Source: Curtobacterium sp. PhB115 | GTDB taxonomy: Bacteria > Actinomycetota > Actinomycetes > Actinomycetales > Microbacteriaceae | Reading direction: 5' to 3' | DNA: 64,000 nt | NCBI RefSeq assembly: GCF_003752025.1 | Contig: NZ_RJKR01000005.1 | Span: 310,001 to 374,000, forward strand | Shown here: positions 41,543-49,656 of the stretch, piece after piece | Position numbering within the stretch: the stretch's first letter is position 1 | Layout of the letters: each line of letters opens with the position of its first letter | Position numbers and translations under genes: made by a program | The notes under the pieces: generated by a model | The model's input: only the letters and a program-made list of their open reading frames with translations | Told to the model about the DNA's origin: nothing | Database searches by the model: none

Positions 41543-42850
41543 GTGAAACTCACAGTCGTCGGTGGCGGATCCACCTACACCCCCGAACTCGTGGACGGCT
41601 TCGCCCGGCTCCGCGACCAGCTCCCCATCGACGAGCTCTGGCTCGTCGACCCCGACCCGGTGCGCCGTGAACTCGTCGGCGGCGTCGCCAAGCGGATGTT
41701 CGCGCACGCCGGACACCCCGGCACCGTCCACGTCACCGACGACGTCGTCGCCGGGGTCACCGACGCCGACGCGGTCATGTTCCAGCTCCGCATCGGCGGG
41801 CAGGCCGCGCGGCAGCAGGACGAGACCTGGCCGCACGAGGCCTGCTGCATCGGACAGGAGACCACGGGGCCCGGCGGCTTCGCGAAGGCGCTCCGCACGG
41901 TGCCGGTGGTCCTGGAGTACGCCGAACTCGTCCGGAAGCACGCCAAGCCGGACGCCTGGATCGTGGACTTCACCAACCCGGTCGGCATCGTCACCCGCGC
42001 CCTGCTCGAAGCCGGCCACCGCGCCGTCGGGCTCTGCAACGTCGCGATCGGGTTCCAGCGCCGATTCGCGAAGGAGTTCGGCGTCGCCCCCGACCACGTC
42101 CGGCTCGACCACGTCGGCCTGAACCACCTGACGTGGGAGCGCGGCGTGCACGTCACCGGCGCGGACGGTGTGGAGCGGGACGTGCTGTCCGGGCTGCTGG
42201 CCGAGTCCGACGGGTCCCTCGACCGCGTCGCCGAGAGCGTGCACATGCACCCGGACCTGCTCCGGCTGCAGCACGCGATCCCGTCGTACTACCTGCGCTA
42301 CTTCTACTCGCACGACATCGTGCTCCAGGAGCAGCTGCACGAGCCGACGCGGGCCGAGGCCGTGATGGAGACCGAACGCGCTCTGCTCGCGAAGTACGCC
42401 GACGAGTCCGTCGTGACGAAGCCCGTCGAGCTGGAGCAGCGCGGCGGTGCGTACTACTCCGAGGCCGCGATCGACGTGCTCTCGTCGATCCTCGGGGACC
42501 GGGGCGACGTGCAGGTCCTCAACGTCCGGAACGACGGCACGTTCCCGTTCCTGCCGGACGACCACGTCATCGAGGTCCCCGCACGCGTCACCCGTCAGGC
42601 GATCACGCCGCTGCCGGTGTCCCCGCTCGACCCGGACATGGTCGGCCTCGTGTCGCACGTCGCCGGGTACGAGCGGCTCGCGCTCGACGCCGCGGTGCAC
42701 GGCGGACGCGACCGGGTGCTCCGGGCGATGTGGGCGCACCCGCTCGTGGGGCAGGTCGACAAGGCCGAGAAGCTCACCGACCTGCTCCTGGCCGCGAACG
42801 CGGAACACATCCCGTGGGCGCGATCGGAGCAGGCGACGTGGGCGCGCTGA
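41543..42850 (+). CDS. GH4 glycosidase (6-phospho-beta-glucosidase family)
   Basis: 435 residues, NAD- and Mn-dependent family 4 hydrolase acting by a redox-elimination mechanism. The Rossmann motif TVVGGGSTYTPELVDGF is at the N-terminus. Metal ligands are Cys165 (GLCNVAIG) and His195 (GLNHLTW). NPVGIVTRA and QETTGPGGF match the 6-phospho-beta-glucosidase subgroup. It is encoded after an ABC importer, which would deliver unphosphorylated sugar, so either the neighbouring kinase phosphorylates first or this GH4 accepts free glycosides. GTG start at 41543; the downstream gene overlaps by 13 nt. Confidence 0.92.
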   Translation: MKLTVVGGGSTYTPELVDGFARLRDQLPIDELWLVDPDPVRRELVGGVAKRMFAHAGHPGTVHVTDDVVAGVTDADAVMFQLRIGGQAARQQDETWPHEACCIGQETTGPGGFAKALRTVPVVLEYAELVRKHAKPDAWIVDFTNPVGIVTRALLEAGHRAVGLCNVAIGFQRRFAKEFGVAPDHVRLDHVGLNHLTWERGVHVTGADGVERDVLSGLLAESDGSLDRVAESVHMHPDLLRLQHAIPSYYLRYFYSHDIVLQEQLHEPTRAEAVMETERALLAKYADESVVTKPVELEQRGGAYYSEAAIDVLSSILGDRGDVQVLNVRNDGTFPFLPDDHVIEVPARVTRQAITPLPVSPLDPDMVGLVSHVAGYERLALDAAVHGGRDRVLRAMWAHPLVGQVDKAEKLTDLLLAANAEHIPWARSEQATWAR

Positions 42851-43926
42851 GCCGGACCGGCGAGGCGGAGCCGGCGCGTGTCTCCCGTCCGCCCGCACCG
42901 GTCGCACCGGACGCGACCGACGTCGTGCTCGCCGTCGACGGCGGCGGCAGCAAGACCGACGTCGTCGCGATCGCGCTCGACGGCACCATCGTCGGGCACG
43001 CGCGCGGTCCCGGGTCGAACCCGCAGACGCGGGGATGGGACCTCGCCGGCCCGATCCTCGACGACGTCCGTGCCCGGGTGGTGGGCGAGCTGGGCGACCG
43101 GCGCATCCGGACGACGCACGTGTACCTCGCCGGACTCGACCTGCACGACGAGCTCGTGGCGGCGGAGTCGGCCCTCGCACACTGGGAGGCCGACGGCGGC
43201 GCGCCGCACGTCCTGGACAACGACCTGTTCGCGTTGCTGCGGGCGGGGACCCTGTCGCCGGACGCCGCCGCTGTGGTGTGCGGCACCGGGATCAACGCCC
43301 TCGCCGTCCGTGCCGACGGCACCACGGCCCGGTTCCCCGCCATCGGGGACATCTCCGGCGACTGGGGTGGCGGCGCGTGGCTCGGCAACCGCGCGCTCTG
43401 GCACGCTGCCCGAGCCGACGACGGTCGTGGGCCGGAGACCGCGTTGACGGCGGCCGTCCCCGCCGCGGTGGGGCTGCACAGCGTCCGCGAGGTCACCGAG
43501 GCCATCCACTTCGGCCGACTCGACCCGGGTGTCGTGAACCGGCTCTGCCCCGTGCTGTTCGAGGTCGCCGGAGCCGGTGACCGGGTGGCCAGGAGCGTGG
43601 TGGAGCGGCAGGCGGAGGAGATCGTGCTGCTCGCGGCCGTCGCGCTCGAACGGCTCGGGCTCGGTCGGTCGAGCGCCGAGGCGGTGCCCGTCGTGCTCGG
43701 CGGGGGTGTCCTCGCCGCCCGGCACCCGTTGCTCGTGGACGGTGTCGTCGCGGGGCTCGCTGCCCGGGTACCCGGGGCGGTCCCGACGTGGGTGACCGAT
43801 CCCCCGGTGCTCGGTGCGGGTCTGGCGGCACTCGAGTCGGTCGGCGCCGACGACGACGCGCTCGACCGCTACCGCGAGGCCGTGCGCTCCCGCGCCTTCG
43901 CGAGCACGACGGCGCTGATCCGCTGA
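42838..43926 (+). CDS. BadF/BadG-type sugar kinase (N-acetylglucosamine kinase-like)
   Basis: 362-residue ASKHA-fold kinase: phosphate-1 motif AVDGGGSKTDVV (about 33-44), GTGINALAV, and GDISGDWGGGAWLGN. Relatives phosphorylate GlcNAc, glucosamine or glucosides. The GTG at 42838 has GGAG about 8 nt upstream and overlaps the GH4 gene by 13 nt. The first about 28 residues are Pro/Ala-rich and not conserved, so a slightly later start is possible. It is the last gene of the ABC-GH4-kinase cluster and would supply 6-phosphosugars to the pathway. Confidence 0.87.
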   Translation: MGALSRTGEAEPARVSRPPAPVAPDATDVVLAVDGGGSKTDVVAIALDGTIVGHARGPGSNPQTRGWDLAGPILDDVRARVVGELGDRRIRTTHVYLAGLDLHDELVAAESALAHWEADGGAPHVLDNDLFALLRAGTLSPDAAAVVCGTGINALAVRADGTTARFPAIGDISGDWGGGAWLGNRALWHAARADDGRGPETALTAAVPAAVGLHSVREVTEAIHFGRLDPGVVNRLCPVLFEVAGAGDRVARSVVERQAEEIVLLAAVALERLGLGRSSAEAVPVVLGGGVLAARHPLLVDGVVAGLAARVPGAVPTWVTDPPVLGAGLAALESVGADDDALDRYREAVRSRAFASTTALIR

Positions 43927-43970
43927 GGCGCGGGCGGCCCGGCGCGGCCCGGCCGCCCGCGCCGCGCACA

Positions 43971-44030
43971 TTTCGCGCTGAGCGACACTTCACGCGGCGA
44001 TGAGCCCGTGAAGTGTCGCTCAGCGCGAAA
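43971..44030. repeat. 60-bp perfect palindrome with 24-nt arms
   Basis: 24-nt perfectly complementary arms (43971-43994 and 44007-44030; outer ends TTTCGCGCTGAGCGACACTT) flank the 12-nt loop CGGCGATGAGCC. It lies between the convergent kinase and GAPDH genes, so it could terminate both. A decayed relative with the same loop lies at 46163-46222. Confidence 0.88.
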
Positions 44031-44059
44031 CCCGGCGGCGCCCCGCGCCGGCCCGCGGC

Positions 44060-45064
44060 CTACGCCCGCGCCAGCATCCCGAGCATGTCGACCACGCGGT
44101 TCGAGAAGCCCCACTCGTTGTCGTACCAGGCGACGACCTTCACGTGCCGGCCCTCGTCCACGCGGGTCAGCAGCGAGTCGAACACGCTCGACTCCGGCCG
44201 CCCGGTGATGTCCGTCGAGACCAGCGGGTCCGCCGTGTACGCCAGCACCCCGGCGAGCGGCCCTGCGGCAGCCGCACGGTAGGCCTCGTTCACCTCGTCG
44301 ACCGTCACCGAGCGCGACACGACGGTGTTCAGCTCGACGATCGACCCGACGGGCACGGGCACCCGGATGGCGTCGCCGGACAGCTTGCCGTCCAGTCGCG
44401 GCAGCACGAGCCCGATGGCCTTCGCCGCTCCGGTCGTCGTCGGCACGATGTTGACGCCGGCGGCCCGGGCGCGGCGGAGGTCCCGGTGCGGCCCGTCCTG
44501 CAGGTTCTGCTCCTGCGTGTACGCGTGCACGGTGGTCATGAACCCGTGCTCGATCCCGGCCAGGTCGTCCAGCACGGACGCCAGCGGTGCGAGCGCGTTG
44601 GTGGTGCAGGACGCGTTCGAGACGACGGTGTGCACGGCGGGGTCGAACGTGTCGGAGTTCACGCCGTAGGCGATGGTGGCGTCCGCGCCGGTCGCCGGTG
44701 CGCTGATCAGGACACGGCGTGCCCCGGCGGACAGGTGTCCGGCGGCTGCGTCGCGGGCGGTGAAGCGACCGGTGGACTCGAGCACGACCTCCACGCCGAG
44801 TTCGGCCCACGGCAGATCCGCCGGCGAGGTCGACGCGAGGACGCGGACCCGCTGTCCGTCGATGACGAGCGTGTCCCCGTCCACCTCGACGGTTCCGTCG
44901 AAGGGGCCGAGCGCGGAGTCGTACCGGAACAGGTGCGCGAGGGTGTCGGGTGCGGTGAGGTCGTTGACGGCGACGACCTCGAGGTCGTCTCCACCGCGTG
45001 CGAGGAGTGCGCGGAGCGTGTTCCGGCCGATGCGGCCGAAACCGTTGATGGCGATGCGGGTCAT
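44060..45064 (-). CDS. gap: Glyceraldehyde-3-phosphate dehydrogenase, type I
   Basis: 334-residue NAD-type GAPDH for glycolysis/gluconeogenesis. INGFGRIGRN at the start, NDL at 34-36 (NAD preference), catalytic Cys153 in SNASCTTN, His in TTVHAYTQ, VPTTTGAAKAI and YDNEWGFSNRV near the end. ATG at 45064 with AAGGAAG upstream. It stands alone: no pgk or tpiA adjoins, whereas actinobacteria usually have gap-pgk-tpi elsewhere, so this may be a second copy. Confidence 0.96.
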   Translation of the reverse strand: MTRIAINGFGRIGRNTLRALLARGGDDLEVVAVNDLTAPDTLAHLFRYDSALGPFDGTVEVDGDTLVIDGQRVRVLASTSPADLPWAELGVEVVLESTGRFTARDAAAGHLSAGARRVLISAPATGADATIAYGVNSDTFDPAVHTVVSNASCTTNALAPLASVLDDLAGIEHGFMTTVHAYTQEQNLQDGPHRDLRRARAAGVNIVPTTTGAAKAIGLVLPRLDGKLSGDAIRVPVPVGSIVELNTVVSRSVTVDEVNEAYRAAAAGPLAGVLAYTADPLVSTDITGRPESSVFDSLLTRVDEGRHVKVVAWYDNEWGFSNRVVDMLGMLARA

Positions 45065-45101
45065 GTGGACTTCCTTTCGTTCCGGAGTCCATGCTCATCG
45101 G

Positions 45102-45119
45102 CCTGGAGGCGCGGCTCCA
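45102..45119. terminator. Short CTGGAG hairpin
   Basis: CTGGAGGCGCGGCTCCAG forms a 6-bp stem with a 6-nt loop in the gap between the GlxA-type gene's 3' end and the GAPDH start. It carries the CTGGAGGCGCGG word of the other 3'-end hairpins and is likely a remnant or weak terminator. Confidence 0.45.
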
Positions 45120-45174
45120 GTGGCAGGGAAGCCAGCGTCCGGAAGGATCTCGCCATCTCCGTCGCCGGGTCGCG

Positions 45175-46125
45175 TCAGTCCTGGAACGTCCGTCGGTACT
45201 CGGTCGGCGACGTCCCGAGGATCCGCCGGAAGTGCGACCTCAGGTTCGCGTCCGAACCGAGCCCCGCCCGTTCCGCCACCTGGTCGATCCCGAGGTCCGA
45301 CCGCTCGAGCAGCTCCCGCGCCAGGTCCACGCGGGCGCGAAGCACCCACTGCATCGGCGTGTACCCGGTGTCCTCGACGAACCGCCGCGAGAAGGTGCGG
45401 GGCGAGACCGTGGCGTTCCGCGCCAGGGCCTCCAACGTGAGCGGCTCGGCCAGGTGCCGGAGCGCCCACTCCCGCGTGCCGGCGAACACGTCGCCGAGCG
45501 GCTCGGGGACACTCCTCGGCACGTACTGCGCCTGCCCACCGCTCCGGTACGGCGCGCTGACGAGCCGTCGGGCGACGTGGTTCGACAGCGCGACGCCGTG
45601 GTCCTGCCGGACGATGTGCAGGCAGAGGTCGATGCCGCTCGCAGCCCCGGCGCTCGTCAGGACGGACCCGGCGTCGACGAACAGCACGTCCTCGTCGACG
45701 TCCACCGCGGGGTACCGGTCCCGGAGCGCGCGCGTGTAGTGCCAGTGCGTCGTCGCCCGACGGCCGTCGAGCAGCCCCGCCGCCGCGAGCGCGAACGCTC
45801 CGGTGGAGATGGCCGCGATCCGGACGCCGCGCTCGTGCGCCCGGGCGAGGGCCGCGACGACGTCGGCCGGCGGCGCCGAGTCCGCCGGGCGCCGGTAGCC
45901 GGGGACGAACACGGTCTCCGCCCAGTCGAGCGCTTCGAGCCCGTGGTCGACCGCGTACGCCAACCCGTCCCCGCCGGTGATCCGACCGGCCCGGGGGCCG
46001 CACACCCGCACCTCGTACGGCATGCTCGGCCGGTTCGAGAACACCTGCGCCGGGATCCCGACGTCGAGCGGCTTCGCGCCGTCGAGCACCAGGACCGCGA
46101 CGCGGTGCAGCGGTGGCGGAGGCAT
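45175..46125 (-). CDS. GlxA-type transcriptional regulator (DJ-1/PfpI + AraC domains)
   Basis: 316 residues. The N-terminal class-I-glutaminase-like domain (about 8-165) is followed by an AraC helix-turn-helix pair (LTLEALARNATVSPRTFSRRF and LGIDQVAERAGLGSDANLRSHF). In the amidotransferase-like fold the usual nucleophile Cys before GAF is Ser (AAISTGAFALAAAG), so it should sense rather than catalyse. TAGCGT at 46133-46138 lies 7 nt before the ATG (leaderless). The gene controlled is unknown; the neighbours are GAPDH and a polyketide synthase unit. Confidence 0.9.
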   Translation of the reverse strand: MPPPPLHRVAVLVLDGAKPLDVGIPAQVFSNRPSMPYEVRVCGPRAGRITGGDGLAYAVDHGLEALDWAETVFVPGYRRPADSAPPADVVAALARAHERGVRIAAISTGAFALAAAGLLDGRRATTHWHYTRALRDRYPAVDVDEDVLFVDAGSVLTSAGAASGIDLCLHIVRQDHGVALSNHVARRLVSAPYRSGGQAQYVPRSVPEPLGDVFAGTREWALRHLAEPLTLEALARNATVSPRTFSRRFVEDTGYTPMQWVLRARVDLARELLERSDLGIDQVAERAGLGSDANLRSHFRRILGTSPTEYRRTFQD

Positions 46126-46162
46126 GCCACCGACGCTAGCCGAGCGTGCCGGACCGGTGCAC

Positions 46163-46222
46163 GTTCCGCGCTGACCGACAGTCTTCGCGGCGATGAGCTC
46201 GTGAGGTGTCGCCCAGCGCGTG
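46163..46222. repeat. 60-bp palindrome, decayed copy
   Basis: Same length and nearly the same loop (CGGCGATGAGCT) as the element at 43971, but the arms now carry many mismatches (GTTCCGCGCTGACCGACAGT versus the complement of GTGTCGCCCAGCGCG). It lies between the GlxA-type gene promoter and the methyltransferase 3' end. Confidence 0.7.
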
Positions 46223-46254
46223 ATCCGGCCGGCCGGCGCCTCGGGCACCCGCGG

Positions 46255-46977
46255 TCAGGCGTCGTGGATCGCGAGCACCCGGTGCGGCGCAGCGCGTTCC
46301 GCCCGCCACCCGTCCGGCAGCGTGTCCCGCAGTTCCGCCAGGGTGAAGGACCGGCGGATCGACCGCAGCCCGTCGACCCGGACGAAGGTGCCCGCGGCCA
46401 CGAGGGGCGATGCCAGCGCGTACGCCCGGTAGGCCTCCGGCGACCGACGGATGTCCGAGTGCAGGCTGCGTCCGGACGCCAGCGCCTCGGAGTCGGCGAG
46501 GAACCCGCTCCGTTCCTGGTCCCCGAGGTGGTGCAGCACGTGGTTCGAGACGACGACGTCGAACCGCTCCCCCGCCGCGACCAGGTCCCCGCTCGACCGC
46601 TGCCGGAACGTGACGCCGTGCGGAGCCCTGCGGTTCGCCGCCTGGATGGCCCGCGCGTCCGGATCGACCCCGACGACCTCGACGTCGAAGCCGTCGCTCG
46701 CCGCCCACCGCGCGATGGCCCGGGCGAGGTCGCCGCCCCCGCACCCGAGGTCGAGCACCCGTCCGCGACCGTTCACCGGCAGGGCCGGCACGACGTGCGT
46801 CCGCCAGACGGCGCGCCACCCGCTGACGAGCGCGTTCACGAGGGCGAAGCGCCGGAACGTCCGCGCCAGCGCGCGCGGGTCGCAGTCGGGGTCGTCCATG
46901 AGTTCGGTCAGGTCGAGCGCGCGGGTGCGCAGGTCGACGGCCGGGAGGCCCGGTTCGGCTCCGTCCCGTCGGCTCAC
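46255..46977 (-). CDS. Class I SAM-dependent methyltransferase (UbiE-like)
   Basis: 240 residues; SAM-binding motif VLDLGCGGGDLARAIARW (about 78-95), acidic VVGVDPDA, and FDVVVSNHVLHHL. GTG at 46977 overlaps the stop of the type III polyketide synthase gene (GTGA), so it is translationally coupled and probably methylates the polyketide product. Oxygen or carbon target cannot be judged. Confidence 0.9.
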   Translation of the reverse strand: MSRRDGAEPGLPAVDLRTRALDLTELMDDPDCDPRALARTFRRFALVNALVSGWRAVWRTHVVPALPVNGRGRVLDLGCGGGDLARAIARWAASDGFDVEVVGVDPDARAIQAANRRAPHGVTFRQRSSGDLVAAGERFDVVVSNHVLHHLGDQERSGFLADSEALASGRSLHSDIRRSPEAYRAYALASPLVAAGTFVRVDGLRSIRRSFTLAELRDTLPDGWRAERAAPHRVLAIHDA

Positions 46978-48053
46978 GCCTGCACCGCGGTCAGTCGCGC
47001 ACTCTCGACGGTCAGCCCGGGGCCGAAGGCGAGCGCCACGACGGCGGCTCCGTCCGGGACACCGGCGTCGAGCGCCTCGCGGAGCACGAACAGCACCGTC
47101 GCGCTCGACATGTTGCCGTGCTCGCGCAGGACCGTGCGGCTCGCGGTCATCGCCTGGTCGGGCAGGTCGAGCGCCTGCTGGGTCCGGTCGAGGATCGCCC
47201 GGCCGCCGGGGTGCACGGCCCACACCGGCACGTCGGCCGCTGGTCCGTCGAGGAGCGGTGCGACGGCTTCGGCGACCGTGGCGCCGACGAGCTTCGGGAC
47301 CGCGGTGCTGAGGACCATCTCGAACCCCTCGTCGCCGATGTTCCACGCCATCTCCGAGGCCCCTTCGGGCACGACGGTGGTCGCGAACGCGTCGATCCGC
47401 AGACCGGGACCGTCCGCGGTGACGACCACGCCGGCGGCACCGTCCCCGAACACGCTGTTGGCGACGATCTGGTCCGGGTCGTCGCTCGCCCGGACGTGCA
47501 ATGTGCAGAGCTCCGCGCAGACGACGAGGACCACGGCGGCGGGGTCGGCCTCGGCGAAGGCGGCGGCGATGCGCAGCGCCGGGAACGCGGCGCAGCAGCC
47601 CATGAAGCCGACGTGCTGCCGGAACACGGTGCGGGCCAGTCCGAGTTCGCGGACGATGTCGAGGTCCGGCCCGGGTTGCGTGAACCCGGTGCACGACACC
47701 GTGACGACGTGGGTGACGTCCGCTGGACCGACCCGGGCACGGTCGAGCGCGTCCCGGGCGGCCTCGACGAAGAGCGCCGGGGCGAGCTCGCGGTAGCGGT
47801 CGTTGCGGGTGCCGGTTGACGGCGAGTGCAGTGCGCCGTCGTCGTCGCGGAACAGGCCACCCGGGCGCGAACGGTCGAGCTCGTCCAGCACCGTGTGGCG
47901 GTGCTCCACGGCCGAGGCGTCGAAGGCTGCGGGGACGAGCCTCCGGCCGAGGCGGCCGAGTTCCGCCTGTGCCGAGAAGAGGTCCCGCACCGCTCCCTGT
48001 TCGAGTGTCGTCGTGGGGACGGCGGTCCCGATGGCGCGGATCGTTGCGGTCAC
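46974..48053 (-). CDS. Type III polyketide synthase (chalcone/stilbene synthase superfamily)
   Basis: 359-residue homodimer-type condensing enzyme using an acyl-CoA starter with malonyl-CoA. The catalytic triad is visible: Cys153 in GFMGCCAAFPAL, His in WAVHPGG (near 287), and Asn in HGNMSSAT (near 320). The family closing motif ALAFGPGLTVE is present. The resorcinol/pyrone class cannot be fixed from sequence. It is cotranscribed with a methyltransferase; the flavin monooxygenase often third in such clusters is absent. The GTG at 48053 is the family-consistent start. Confidence 0.93.
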   Translation of the reverse strand: MTATIRAIGTAVPTTTLEQGAVRDLFSAQAELGRLGRRLVPAAFDASAVEHRHTVLDELDRSRPGGLFRDDDGALHSPSTGTRNDRYRELAPALFVEAARDALDRARVGPADVTHVVTVSCTGFTQPGPDLDIVRELGLARTVFRQHVGFMGCCAAFPALRIAAAFAEADPAAVVLVVCAELCTLHVRASDDPDQIVANSVFGDGAAGVVVTADGPGLRIDAFATTVVPEGASEMAWNIGDEGFEMVLSTAVPKLVGATVAEAVAPLLDGPAADVPVWAVHPGGRAILDRTQQALDLPDQAMTASRTVLREHGNMSSATVLFVLREALDAGVPDGAAVVALAFGPGLTVESARLTAVQA

Positions 48054-48094
48054 GGTTCATCCTGTCACCAGGTCGCTCACGCGTCCCCAGGATA

Positions 48095-48134
48095 GACGGG
48101 AGGAACGGGGCGGACCCGCCCCGTGCCTCCAGTC
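48095..48134 (-). terminator. 3'-end hairpin after gatB
   Basis: Arms GACGGGAGGAACGGGGCG and CGCCCCGTGCCTCCAGTC pair with two mismatches. It starts 17 nt after the gatB stop; on the transcribed strand it opens CGGACTGGAGGCACGGGG, as in the other terminators. Confidence 0.75.
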
Positions 48135-48150
48135 CGAGCCCTGGTCCGGT

Positions 48151-49656
48151 CTAGGACTGCTGCGCGCGCTCCAGGACCAGCTCGCGGACGCGAGCGGCGT
48201 CGGCCTGGCCCTTCATCGCCTTCATGACGGCGCCGATGATGGCGCCGGCGGCCTGGACCTTGCCGTCCTGGATCTTCGCGAGCACGTCGGGCTGCGCGGC
48301 CAGTGCCTCGTCGACCGCGGCTGTGAGCGCCGAGTCGTCCGAAACGACCTTGAGGCCACGGGTCTCGACGACCTGCGCGGGCGAACCCTCGCCGGCGATG
48401 ACGCCCTCGAGCACCTGGCGGGCCAGGCGGTCGGTCAGGTCACCGGACTCGACGAGCGCGATGACCTCGGCCACGTGCTGCGGCGACACGAGGTCACCGG
48501 GGGCGGCGTCCTGCGCGTTGGCGACGCGGCTGATCTCGCCGGTCCACCACTTGCGCGCGGCCTGCGGTGCCGCACCGGCGGCGACGGTGCCCTCGACCTC
48601 GTCGAGCAGACCGCCGTTCACGACGTCCTGGAACTCGAGGTCCGCGAAGCCCCAGTCGCCCTTCAGCCGACGGCGACGCGCGACCGGGGCCTCCGGCAAC
48701 GAGGCACGGAGCTCCTCGATCACGGCGGGGTCCGGCACGACGGGCAGCAGGTCGGGCTCGGGGAAGTAGCGGTAGTCGTCGGCGTCCGACTTCGGACGGC
48801 CGGCCGAGGTGCGACCGGTGTCCTCGTGCCAGTGGCGGGTCTCCTGCGTGATCGTCCCACCGGCGGCGAGGATCGCGGCCTGGCGCTGGATCTCGTACCG
48901 GATGGCACGCTCGACGGCGCGGAACGAGTTCACGTTCTTCGTCTCGGTGCGGGTGCCGAGCTTCTCCTGGCCACGGGGGCGCAGCGAGATGTTCGCGTCG
49001 CAGCGCAGGTTCCCGCGCTCCATGCGGGCCTCGGAGACGCCGAGCGCCCGGACGAGGTCACGGATGACCTGCACGTAGGCGGCCCCGAGCTCGGGGGCGC
49101 GGTGTTCGGCACCGATGATCGGCTTCGTGACGATCTCGACGAGCGGCACACCGGCACGGTTGTAGTCGACGAGCGAGTACTCCGCGCCCTGGATGCGGCC
49201 GGTGGCGCCGCCGACGTGCGTCAGCTTGCCGGCGTCCTCTTCCATGTGGGCGCGCTCGATGGGGATGTTGAAGATCGTGCCGTCGGCGAGCTCGACCTCG
49301 ACCTCGCCCTCGTAGGCGATCGGCTCGTCGTACTGCGAGACCTGGTAGTTCTTCGGGTTGTCCGGGTAGAAGTAGTTCTTCCGGGCGAACCGCGAGGACT
49401 CGGCGATCGAGCAGCCGAGCGCGAGCCCGAGCTGGATCGAGTACCGCACGGCCTGTGCGTTCACGACCGGCAGGGACCCGGGCAGACCGAGGTCGACCGG
49501 CGTGACGTTCGTGTTCGGCTCGCCACCGAAGAAGTTCGGCGCGTCCGAGAACATCTTGGTCTTCGTCGCGAGTTCGACGTGGACCTCGAAGCCGAGCACC
49601 GGCTCGTAGCGCTCGAGCGCCTCGTCGAAGTCCATCAGCGCGTCCTTCTGCGCCAT
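48151..49656 (-). CDS. gatB: Asp-tRNA(Asn)/Glu-tRNA(Gln) amidotransferase subunit B
   Basis: 501 residues. The tRNA-binding and kinase subunit of GatCAB, which converts misacylated Glu-tRNA(Gln) or Asp-tRNA(Asn). [45 protein letters not shown] and [14 protein letters not shown] are family signatures, with a C-terminal YqeY-like tail domain. The ATG at 49656 shares one base with the gatA stop (TGATG). Last gene of gatC-gatA-gatB. Confidence 0.97.
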   Translation of the reverse strand: MAQKDALMDFDEALERYEPVLGFEVHVELATKTKMFSDAPNFFGGEPNTNVTPVDLGLPGSLPVVNAQAVRYSIQLGLALGCSIAESSRFARKNYFYPDNPKNYQVSQYDEPIAYEGEVEVELADGTIFNIPIERAHMEEDAGKLTHVGGATGRIQGAEYSLVDYNRAGVPLVEIVTKPIIGAEHRAPELGAAYVQVIRDLVRALGVSEARMERGNLRCDANISLRPRGQEKLGTRTETKNVNSFRAVERAIRYEIQRQAAILAAGGTITQETRHWHEDTGRTSAGRPKSDADDYRYFPEPDLLPVVPDPAVIEELRASLPEAPVARRRRLKGDWGFADLEFQDVVNGGLLDEVEGTVAAGAAPQAARKWWTGEISRVANAQDAAPGDLVSPQHVAEVIALVESGDLTDRLARQVLEGVIAGEGSPAQVVETRGLKVVSDDSALTAAVDEALAAQPDVLAKIQDGKVQAAGAIIGAVMKAMKGQADAARVRELVLERAQQS

